Below, piece after piece: positions 42,893-51,300 of a DNA stretch of 64,000 bases. Within the stretch, counting starts at the first letter, position 1, and each line of letters begins with the position of its first letter. The stretch lies in contig NZ_CP028158.1 of the NCBI RefSeq assembly GCF_003030345.1, positions 124,001 through 188,000 on the forward strand, given 5' to 3'. A program made the translations under genes and the position numbers. Origin of the DNA: Plantactinospora sp. BC1 (GTDB taxonomy: Bacteria; Actinomycetota; Actinomycetes; Mycobacteriales; Micromonosporaceae). The notes beneath the pieces were generated by a model. That model worked only from the letters and a program-made list of their open reading frames with translations, ran no database searches and was not told the DNA's origin.

Positions 42893-44239
42893 GTGAACAT
42901 GTCCGCCGGCACTGTCCGGCCACCCGTCGTACCGCGGCAGGTCCTTACCGCCCGGACCGCCGTCGCCGTGGTCTTCGGGCTCAACGGGCTGGCCGTCGCC
43001 TCGTGGTTCGCCCGGGTGCCGGCGGCCCGGGACGCGCTCGGGCTCACCCCCGGACGGTTGGGCCTGCTGCTGCTGGCTCTCTCCGCGGGCGCCCTGCTCG
43101 CACTGCCGTCCGCCGGGATCCTGGCGCAGCGGCTGGGCACCGCCCGCACGGTCGGCACCGCGACCGGAGTGGCCGCGCTCGGACTGGCACTCGCCGGGGT
43201 CGCCACCGGAAGCTGGCAGGCGATACCGGCCGTCGCGGTCGGGCTCTTCGCCCTCGGCTACGGCTCCGGCACCTGCGAGGTCGCGATGAACGTCGAGGCG
43301 GCGGCGGTCGAACGGCGACTCGGCCGTACCGTGATGCCCCGGTTCCACGCCGCCTGGAGCCTCGGCACCGTGGCCGGGGCGATCGTCGGGGCCGGCAGCG
43401 CCCGGTTCGGCGTACCGATCGGGCTGCACCTCGGGCTCGCCGCCGTGGCGATGCTCGCCGGTACGCTGCCCGCGGTCCGGCTCTTCCTGCCCGATCGCGC
43501 GACCCCGCCGTCGCGGTCGAGGAGCGGACCGACCCGGGGTACGGGCACGCTGGCCGCCTGGCGCGAGCCACGTACCCTGCTGATCGGCCTGCTGCTGCTG
43601 GTGATGGCCTTCACCGAGGGGACCGCCAACGACTGGCTGGCACTGGCCTTCGTGGACGGCCACCGGGTGAGCGACGCGGTCGGCGCGCTCGCCTTCGGGG
43701 TCTTCGTCGCCGCGATGACGGTCGGCCGGACCGCCGGCACGATCGCGCTGGACCGCTGGGGCCGGGTACCCGTGCTGCTCGGCACCCTAGTGCTGGCCGC
43801 GTTCGGCGCCACGGTGGCGGTACTGGCCGGCCCCTGGCAGTTGGCGATGGCCGGGGTACTGCTCTGGGGCCTCGGTACCTCGCTCGGCTTCCCGCTCGGG
43901 ATGAGCGCGGCGGCCGACCAGGAGGACCGGGCCGCCGCCCGGGTCAGCGTGGTTGCGGCGATCGGCTACACCGCCTTCCTGGCCGGGCCGCCGCTGGTCG
44001 GACTGCTCGGCGACCGGGTCGGCAGCCTCCGCGCCCTGCTGGTCGTGCCGCTGCTCCTGCTGCCCGCCCTCCTCCTGGTGCCGGCCACCCGCCCGCCCGC
44101 CGACGCCCGACCCGAACCCGTTGGCGGCCGGTCGGAACCCGTTGGCGGCCGGTCGGAACCGGGCGGCCGGTCGGAACCGGGCGGCCGGTCGGTGCCGGTC
44201 AGCTCTCCCGGAGACCCCACCGCCGGTGGAGCCGGCTGA
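42893..44239 (+). CDS. MFS transporter (YbjJ-like)
   Basis: This 448-residue protein has about 12 membrane helices. The segment GYGSGTCEVAMNVEAAAVERRLGR, here read in two parts around MNVEAA, and PRFHAAWSLGTVAGA are typical of the YbjJ branch of MFS transporters. I prefer the GTG at 42893 because GGAGGGG lies 6-7 nt upstream; an ATG at 42899 is the alternative. The C-terminal tail carries tandem EPVGGRS and EPGGRS repeats (about 44108-44195). The transported compound is unknown; the LacI regulator next door hints at a sugar or glycoside. Confidence 0.87.
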   Translation: MNMSAGTVRPPVVPRQVLTARTAVAVVFGLNGLAVASWFARVPAARDALGLTPGRLGLLLLALSAGALLALPSAGILAQRLGTARTVGTATGVAALGLALAGVATGSWQAIPAVAVGLFALGYGSGTCEVAMNVEAAAVERRLGRTVMPRFHAAWSLGTVAGAIVGAGSARFGVPIGLHLGLAAVAMLAGTLPAVRLFLPDRATPPSRSRSGPTRGTGTLAAWREPRTLLIGLLLLVMAFTEGTANDWLALAFVDGHRVSDAVGALAFGVFVAAMTVGRTAGTIALDRWGRVPVLLGTLVLAAFGATVAVLAGPWQLAMAGVLLWGLGTSLGFPLGMSAAADQEDRAAARVSVVAAIGYTAFLAGPPLVGLLGDRVGSLRALLVVPLLLLPALLLVPATRPPADARPEPVGGRSEPVGGRSEPGGRSEPGGRSVPVSSPGDPTAGGAG

Positions 44240-44327
44240 GCGGGGCCGGCGCCACCAGTTGGCCGGGCCGGCGAGCTCCAGGGCCGGCACCAGCGGCCGT
44301 GATCAGCCGGCCCGTCCGGGCCAGCCG

Positions 44328-44408
44328 GGTGGCGACCGACCGGACGGCCAGCCCGGTGGCGACCGGCCGGACGGCCAGCCCGGTGGCGACCGGCCGGACG
44401 GCCAGCCC
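44328..44408. repeat. Three 27-bp tandem repeats
   Basis: Units at 44328-44354, 44355-44381 and 44382-44408 differ by one base; a partial unit follows. They lie in the 310-bp spacer between two convergent MFS genes. Confidence 0.9.
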
Positions 44409-44525
44409 GGTGGGGCTGGCCGTCCGGATCAGAGGGTGCCGACCGCCGGCCGGGTCACGGCCGGCGGCGGCACCGGGCGGGGCCGGCGCCGAGACCGTTC
44501 CCGCCAAGTGCCGGGCGGGTCCGGT

Positions 44526-44545
44526 CGGGCGGCGCCGGCCGCCCG
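44526..44545 (-). terminator. Hairpin after the DHA2-type MFS gene
   Basis: CGGGCGGC and GCCGCCCG pair around a GCCG loop, 3 nt past the stop at 44549. It is a likely terminator without a T-run. Confidence 0.6.
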
Positions 44546-44548
44546 CGT

Positions 44549-46192
44549 TCACCGGCGCGACGGCGCCGTCCCGCCCCGGACCGGCTCGGTGGCCGGCGGG
44601 GCGCCGTCGACGGCACCCGCCGCGGTGGCGGCGCTGGTGGCCGGGTCCGGCAGGTCGAGGCTGGTCCGCAGGGTGACCGGCTTGAGCAGGGCGGCGGCGA
44701 TCACCCCGACCACCGCGATCGCGGCGGAGATCAGGAAGATGTGCCCGGTGGCGTCGCCGTAGGCGTCGCGCACGATGTGCACGACGACGTCCGGCAGGCC
44801 GGAGAGGTTCAGGCTGTTGCCGGCGCTGCCCGCTCCCGAGGCCGGGATCCCGGCCGCGGTCAAATCCTCGGTGATCTGCTCGGTGACCCGGCGGGCGAGC
44901 ACCGCACCCAGTACGGAGACTCCGATGGTGCCGCCGAGCGAGCGGAAGAACGCCACCGAGGAACTCGCCGCGCCGATGTCCTTCAGCGGTACGGCGTTCT
45001 GCACCGCGAGGACCAGGTTCTGCATGGTCATGCCGACCCCGACCCCGACCAGCAGCATCGCCCCGCCGATGAAGACCAGGGAGGTCTGGTGGTCGATGGT
45101 GCCGAGCATCAGGAAGCCGGCGACCAGGACGACCGCCCCGATCAGGATGTACGGCTTGATCCGCCCGCTGCGGGTGATCAGCCGCCCCACCACGATCGAC
45201 GAGACGAGTACCCCGACCATCATCGGGATGGTGAGCAGGCCGGCCTCGGTCGGGCTGTAGCCACGGCCGATCTGGAAGTACTGGCCGAGGAAGACGGCGC
45301 CACCGAACATCGCCATCCCGACCGCCAGGCTGGCGAGGATCGAGAGTGCGGTGGTGCCCTGCCGGACGATGTCGAGCGGCACGACCGGCTCGGCGGCGCG
45401 GGTCTCGACCAGGACGGCGAGGGCGAGCAGGACCAGGGCGGCGCCGACCATGGCACCGGTCTGCCAGGAGATCCAGCCGAACGAGCCGTCGACGAACGAG
45501 ATCCAGATGAGCAGCACGCTGACCCCGGCCGCGATCAGGGTGGCGCCGAGATAGTCGATCTTCACGTTCTCCCGGCGGACCGTGACCAGGTGCAGGGTGG
45601 CCTGGAGGACGAGCAGCGCGATGATCGCGATCGGTACCCCGACGAAGAAGCACCAGCGCCAGCCGAGCCAGGAGGTGTCGACGATGAGTCCGCCGAGCAG
45701 CGGTCCGCCGACGGTGGCGAGCGCCATCACGCCGCCGAGGTAGCCGTTGTAGCGGCCGCGCTCCCGGGGCGGGATCATCGCGGCGATCACCACCTGGACG
45801 AGGGCCTGCAACCCGCCGACCCCGATGCCCTGGAAGGCGCGGGCGGCGATGAGCTGGCCGGCGTTCTGGCTCAGCCCGGCGACCACGGAGCCGAGAATGA
45901 AGATCACGATAGCGGTCTGGACCAGGGCCTTCTTGTTGAACAGGTCCGCCAGCTTGCCCCAGACCGGAGTGGTCGCGGTCGCGGTGAGCAGGGTCGCGGT
46001 CACCACCCAGGTGTACTGGTTCTGCGAGCCGTTCAGGGCGCCGATGATCTTCGGCAGCGCGGTCGAGACGACCGTGCTGCTGAGCATCGCCACGAAGAGC
46101 ACCAACAGCAGGCCGCTGAGCGCCTCCAGGGTGCGCCGATGACTCATCGGCTCCGCTTCCGGCGCGGGTGCGAGGGTGGTGGGTGCGCTCAT
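44549..46192 (-). CDS. DHA2-family MFS drug exporter (EmrB/QacA type)
   Basis: This 547-residue protein has 14 predicted membrane helices. Motif C-like and motif A-like sites are present (TTPVWGKLADLFNKK; YLGGVMALATVGGPLLGG), and LSSTVVSTALPKIIG matches the start of DHA2 drug/proton antiporters. It should pump out a toxic compound or a natural product. The ATG overlaps the stop of the marR gene (ATGA), so the regulator and pump are made from one transcript. Confidence 0.93.
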   Translation of the reverse strand: MSAPTTLAPAPEAEPMSHRRTLEALSGLLLVLFVAMLSSTVVSTALPKIIGALNGSQNQYTWVVTATLLTATATTPVWGKLADLFNKKALVQTAIVIFILGSVVAGLSQNAGQLIAARAFQGIGVGGLQALVQVVIAAMIPPRERGRYNGYLGGVMALATVGGPLLGGLIVDTSWLGWRWCFFVGVPIAIIALLVLQATLHLVTVRRENVKIDYLGATLIAAGVSVLLIWISFVDGSFGWISWQTGAMVGAALVLLALAVLVETRAAEPVVPLDIVRQGTTALSILASLAVGMAMFGGAVFLGQYFQIGRGYSPTEAGLLTIPMMVGVLVSSIVVGRLITRSGRIKPYILIGAVVLVAGFLMLGTIDHQTSLVFIGGAMLLVGVGVGMTMQNLVLAVQNAVPLKDIGAASSSVAFFRSLGGTIGVSVLGAVLARRVTEQITEDLTAAGIPASGAGSAGNSLNLSGLPDVVVHIVRDAYGDATGHIFLISAAIAVVGVIAAALLKPVTLRTSLDLPDPATSAATAAGAVDGAPPATEPVRGGTAPSRR

Positions 46193-46692
46193 CGCGCGGC
46201 CTCCAGCTTTTCTTGAGAGTTGATCGTTCCAGGGGCCCGGTCGAGGCTGCCCTGGATGTCGGTGACGAACCGGTCGAGCGCGCCGGTCAGCGCGTCGATC
46301 TCCGCCGCGCTCCAGTCGGCGAGCGCGGCGCGGAGCAGGTCGCCGTACCAGTCACGGGCTTCGGTCAGTGCCGTACGCCCCTCGTCGGTGAGTACGACGA
46401 AACTGGCCCGCCGGTCGGCCGGGTCGGCGCGCCGGGTCACCAGGCCCCGCGCCACCAGCGCGGCGACGGCCCGGCTGACCGTGGACGGGTCGAGCCCGGA
46501 CCGGTCGGCCAGTTCCTTGGCGTGGCAGCCGGCTGTCTGGTCGGCCAGCTCGTCGATCTGCAACAGCATTCCGACCAGCCCGGACGGCACGGCCGGCCGT
46601 TCGATCGCGCGACGGTGCCGGATCAGCCGCATGGCCGACATCAGGTCCCGGAGCCGGTCACCGAGCGCGATGTGCCGAGCCATGGTGTCCAC
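46189..46692 (-). CDS. MarR-family transcriptional regulator
   Basis: This 167-residue regulator has a MarR winged helix: CHAKELADRSGLDPSTVSRAVAALVARGLVTRR and the wing DPADRRASFVVLTDEG. It probably represses its own operon with the DHA2 pump and is released by a substrate of the pump. I chose the GTG at 46692 (GAGGAG 5 nt upstream); an ATG at 46683 is the alternative. A TTGT-N5-ACAA site lies 22 bp upstream. It is divergent from a pair of tetR genes. Confidence 0.9.
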   Translation of the reverse strand: MDTMARHIALGDRLRDLMSAMRLIRHRRAIERPAVPSGLVGMLLQIDELADQTAGCHAKELADRSGLDPSTVSRAVAALVARGLVTRRADPADRRASFVVLTDEGRTALTEARDWYGDLLRAALADWSAAEIDALTGALDRFVTDIQGSLDRAPGTINSQEKLEAAR

Positions 46693-46713
46693 CTCGTCTC
46701 CTCGGGCGGTTGG

Positions 46714-46726
46714 TTGTCACATACAA
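46714..46726. promoter_or_regulatory. Candidate MarR operator (TTGTCACATACAA)
   Basis: A TTGT/ACAA inverted repeat in the 107-bp spacer between the divergent marR and tetR genes. Its size and AT content suit a MarR-family site. Confidence 0.5.
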
Positions 46727-46799
46727 GGATCGGCAGTCGCTGCGCAACGCGCAAGTTTGCTCTTTGAGAAATGAGTCACCACCCCGTAAGCTCTTCCCG

Positions 46800-47381
46800 A
46801 TGGATGAGACGGTGGGGCGGCGGGAGCGCAAGAAGATCGCCACGCGTGAAGCACTGCACCGGGCGGCACTCCGGCTCGCCGCGGAACTGGGACCCGACCG
46901 GGTGACCGTTGAGGCGATCGCGGACGCCGCCGACGTGTCCCGCCGGACATTCTCGAATTACTTCGCAAACAAGGAAGAAGCCCTCTTCCACGCCGATCTG
47001 CTCCGAATCCGCCGGCTGTTGGAGCTGGTGCACGCCCAGCCCGCCGACGAGGCGCCCTGGACCGCCCTCACCCGGGCCGCCGAGCAACTGGCCCGGGAGA
47101 GCGACGGCCTCGACCCGCTGTGGCTGGCCCAGCGGCGGCTGATCCGCCACCACCCCAGCCTCGCCGCGCACCAGATCGCCGCGTACGGCACCGTCGAGCA
47201 GGAGTTCATCGCCGAGATCAGCCGGCGCCTGCCCGAGGCACCCGAGACCCCGCTGCACGCCCGGGTACTCGCCGGAACGTTCCTGCACACGCTGCGCGCG
47301 GCCACCCAGTACTGGACCGACCATCCCGAGCGCCCCCTGGTCGACGTGGTGCGTACCGCCCTCGGCTACGTACTCCGATGA
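46800..47381 (+). CDS. TetR/AcrR-family regulator
   Basis: This 193-residue regulator has the DNA-binding domain with VTVEAIADAADVSRRTFSNYFANKEEALF. The NYFANKEE recognition end is common in the AcrR group that senses acyl-CoA-like or hydrophobic ligands. The ATG at 46800 places the domain at the usual distance. It is divergent from the marR-pump operon and translationally coupled (ATGA) to a second tetR gene. Confidence 0.88.
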   Translation: MDETVGRRERKKIATREALHRAALRLAAELGPDRVTVEAIADAADVSRRTFSNYFANKEEALFHADLLRIRRLLELVHAQPADEAPWTALTRAAEQLARESDGLDPLWLAQRRLIRHHPSLAAHQIAAYGTVEQEFIAEISRRLPEAPETPLHARVLAGTFLHTLRAATQYWTDHPERPLVDVVRTALGYVLR

Positions 47382-48067
47382 CCGGCGGGCCGGCCCCCAC
47401 CGGTCGCCGGGGCGGGCCCCGGGCCGGTGACACCCGGTCCCGGATCCAGGACGTCGCGCTCGGCCTCTTCGTCGCCGACGGCTACGACCGCACCTCCCTG
47501 CGCGAGGTGGCCGACCGGCTCGGCCTGACCAAGGCGGCGCTCTACTACCACTTCCGGGCCAAGGAAGACATCGTCGACAGCCTGATCGAGGAGCGGATCG
47601 CCGCTCTGGACGAGTTGATCGAGTGGGCGGAGCGGGAGCCGGACCCGGTACGGATGCGTCGCGAGTTCGTCCGCCGCTACGCCAGCGACCTGTACGAAAC
47701 CGAACGGCAGGCGGACATCAGCCGGTTCGTCGCCCGCAACCCGACGGTCGTCAACGCGCTGCCCGGCGGCCGGCGGTTGGCCGCCCGGATGCGGCGGGCC
47801 CTGGAACTGCTCGTCGCGCCGGACGAGCCGCTGGGCGCCCAACTGCGGCGGATCCTGGCGGTCTTCTGCCTGCACGCCGGTGAGCTGTTCGACGAGGGGC
47901 TCGGCGACGAGCGGGAACGGCGGACGGCGCTGCTGGAGATCGCGCTGGAGACGATGGAGAGCGCGGACGGGGCGACGGCCCGCCGCGACCGGCAGCGGAG
48001 CCCTGCTCCGGCGGCAGCGCCCGCGCGACCGGGCACCCGGCAGACCACGACCCGGTCGGGCCACTGA
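47378..48067 (+). CDS. TetR/AcrR-family regulator (second of a coupled pair)
   Basis: This 229-residue regulator has RIQDVALGLFVADGYDRTS and LREVADRLGLTKAALYYHFRAKEDIV, a standard TetR domain. The ligand domain is unlike that of its neighbour, so the pair is not a recent duplication. It starts with an ATG that overlaps the previous stop. The last 30 residues are Arg/Pro/Ala-rich and probably disordered. Targets may include the divergent pump. Confidence 0.87.
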   Translation: MTGGPAPTGRRGGPRAGDTRSRIQDVALGLFVADGYDRTSLREVADRLGLTKAALYYHFRAKEDIVDSLIEERIAALDELIEWAEREPDPVRMRREFVRRYASDLYETERQADISRFVARNPTVVNALPGGRRLAARMRRALELLVAPDEPLGAQLRRILAVFCLHAGELFDEGLGDERERRTALLEIALETMESADGATARRDRQRSPAPAAAPARPGTRQTTTRSGH

Positions 48068-48300
48068 CCGCTGCCGGCTGACCGCTGCCGGCGGACGGCT
48101 GACCGCTGACCGCTGCCGGCTTTCCGGAGCCCGGGACCGGCCGCGTGGTGAACCCGACTCCCTTGCCGGCTGTCCGGTCTCCGAGGTCGACCTCGACGTG
48201 AACCCGACTCCCTTGAACATCGGTGGTGCTTGATGTTAGGAAGAGTTGATAATTTTCGGTCCCTGTGCGGATCTGTCGAGATCCGGGTGAGAGGGTGTCG
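48068..48300. promoter_or_regulatory. Repeat-rich control region of the GH2 gene
   Basis: The 233-bp spacer holds: three CTGACCGCTG-type repeats (48063-48119); an 18-bp direct repeat GTGAACCCGACTCCCTTG at 48148-48165 and 48198-48215; a perfect palindrome CGAGGTCGACCTCG (48182-48195) between the two copies; and an inverted repeat AACATC-N10-GATGTT (48216-48237). This is followed by an AT-rich stretch likely to contain the promoter. Confidence 0.6.
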
Positions 48301-51300
48301 ATGTCATCCCGAGGACTGCTCGCCGCGTTCACCCTGCTAGCCCTGCTGGCGCCCGGCGCGGCGCCGCCGGCCGCCGCGTCGGCCGCCGGGCGCCCGAGTA
48401 CCGCCGCCGCTGCCGAGGGCCCGGTCACCGCCGAGGACGTCTACCGCTATCTGGACGACCCGGAGATGACCGGCGAGGGGCAGCAGCCGCCACACGCGAT
48501 GCTCCGCCCGTACCCGGACGCCCGGACCGCCGCCGCCGACATCACCGAGCACAGTGCCCGGTCGCCCTGGATGCTGCCGCTGAACGGCGACTGGCGGCTG
48601 ACCGTCGCCGAGCGCCCCGGCGAGGTACCGGCCGGCTTCCACGCCGAGGACTACGACGTCTCCGGCTGGCCGACCGTCACGGTGCCGCACACCTGGCAGT
48701 CCGACTTCGTCGACCACCCGATGTTCCGCAACATCCCCGAGGAGATCTGGCCCGACGACCCGCCCCGGGTTCCCCGGGACGTCAACCCCACCGGCGCCTA
48801 CGTCCGCGCGTTCGAGGTCTCCCCGTCCTGGTCCGGGCGGCGGTCCTTCCTCCGCTTCGAGGGCGTCACCAGCGGCTACTTCGTCTGGGTCAACGGCCGC
48901 TACGTCGGCTACGACCAGGGCGGCTACACCCCGGCCGAGTTCGACGTGACCGACGCGCTGCGCCCGGGCACCAACCGGGTCGCGGTGCAGGTGCACCGGT
49001 GGGGCTCGGGGGCGTACCTGGAGGACGTCGACCAGTGGCGCTACAGCGGCATCTTCCGGGACGTCTGGCTGTACGCGACCCCGCGGACGCACCTGCGCGA
49101 CGCGTACGTCAGCACCGACCTGGACGACCGGTACCGGGACGCCACCCTCACCGCCCGGATCGGGCTGGCCGGCCCGGCCGACGGGTACACCGTGCGGGGC
49201 ACCCTGCGCGACGCCGCCGGCCGGACGGTCAGCACGATGACCGGGCGGGACACGCTGAGCACCACCGTGCGGAACCCGGCGAAGTGGAGCGCCGACGCGC
49301 CGCACCTCTACGCGCTGGTGCTGGAGCTGCTCGACCCGGAGGGCCGGGTGGTGCAGACCACCGCGCAGGCGGTCGGCTTCCGCGAGGTCGAGGTGCGCGA
49401 CGCGCAACTGCTGGTCAACGGGGAACGCATCCTGATCAAGGGCACCAACCGGGCGGAGACCGACCCGGAGACCGGCCGGCACGTCAGCCGGGCGGCGCAG
49501 CGCCGCGACGTCGCGTTGATGAAGAGGCTGCACATCAACGCGGTCCGCACCTCGCACTATCCGTCGGACCCCTACCTCTACGACCTGGCGAACCGGCACG
49601 GGCTCTGGATCGCCGACGAGGTGGACATCGAGACGCACTCCCACGAGAACTGCCCGAACAACTGCCTCGCCTCCCGCCCGGAGTGGCAGGCGGCGTTCGC
49701 GGACCGGTTCCAGGCGATGGTGCACCGCGACAAGAACCACCCGAGCGTGATCATCTGGGACACCGGCAACGAGGCGGGCCTCGGGACCGCGCACTTCGCG
49801 ATGGCCGAATGGGCGGACGCGAACGAGCCCACCCGGCTGCTCTACCACCAGTCGAACAGCCCGAACGGCGACGCGCCGTACGCCGACGTGTGGGGGCCGC
49901 GCTATCCGACCCCCAGGTACGTCGAGTCGATCGCCCGCACCACCACCCGGCCGGTGGTCTTCGGCGAGTACGCGCACGCCATGGGGAACAGCGTCGGCAA
50001 CTTCGACCGGTTCTGGGCGCTCGCCCGGGAACATCCGTCGCTACAGGGCGGCTTCATCTGGGACTGGGCCGAGGCGAACCTGCGCCAGCCCCTGGTGTTC
50101 ACCCCCGACTCGTCGCGCAACCGGATCCAGGCGTTCTTCGTCGGCAAGCCGTCCCTGGTCGACGGCAGGCGCGGCAAGGCCGTCGCACTGTCCAGCCTGG
50201 ACGACTTCGTCGACGTGTTCCGCGACCCCCGGCTCGACTTCACCGGCACCGAGGTGACCCTGGACGCCTGGGTACGCCCCGGCGAGTGGGCCGGCAGTTT
50301 CCCGGTCGTCACCAAGGGCCGGGCGTACGCGCTCCAGATGCGGGACCGCGGCACCCTGGAGTTCGGGGTGACCACCGCCGCCGGCTGGGCCTCGGTCGCC
50401 GCGCCGGTGCCGGCGAACTGGTACGACGACTGGCACCGGGTCAGCGGCGTCTACGACGGCACCGCGCTGCGGCTCTACGTCGACGGCACCGAGGTCGGCA
50501 GCGCCGCCCGCTCCGGCGCCCTCGACCCGGGGCTCTACGAGGTGAACGTCGGCCGCAACGCCGCCACCCAGCAGGACGACCTGCGTACCCGGTTGGCCCG
50601 GGGGCTGGTCGACGACGTCCGGGTCTACGGCGCGGCGCTGACCGCGGACGAGTTGGCGGCCGACCCGGTGCGCCGGGCCGCGCTGGCCCTGGACTTCGAC
50701 CGGGCGCAGCCGCGCGGCGAGTTCGACAGTCTCGGGATCAGCCTCTCCGGCACCGACGGGCTGGTCGGCACCGACCGCTACCTCCAGCCGGAGACCGTCG
50801 AGGTGGCCTGGGCGCACGCGCCGGTCCGGTTCGACACCGACGACGCGGCGACGGGCCGGGTCCGGGTGCACAACGAGCAGCCAGCCGCCGCGCTCGACCT
50901 CCGGCTGCGCTGGTCGCTGGTCGAGGTGGACCGAACGCTGCGGTCCGGCACCCGCCCGCTGCGGCTCGGGCCGGGCCAGACCGTCACCCTCGACCTCGGC
51001 GCCGCGCCGCCGAACCCGCAGGACCGGCAGCGTCGGTTGCGGCTGGAGGCGGTCGGCGCCGACGGTCTCCGGTACGGCTGGGACGAGTTCGCCGCCGGTG
51101 GCCGGGTGGTGCCCGGCGTACTGCCGTCGGTGCCGGGCGCCGACGCCCCCCGGTTGACCCGGGACGGTCGGACGGTGCTGGTCTCCGGCCCCGGCTGGCG
51201 GTACCGGTTCGACACCGGCAGCGGAGTCCTGCGCTCGATGACGTCGGACGGCCGGGAGCTGCTGCGTACCGGTCCGGAACTCGACGTCTACCGGCCGCCG

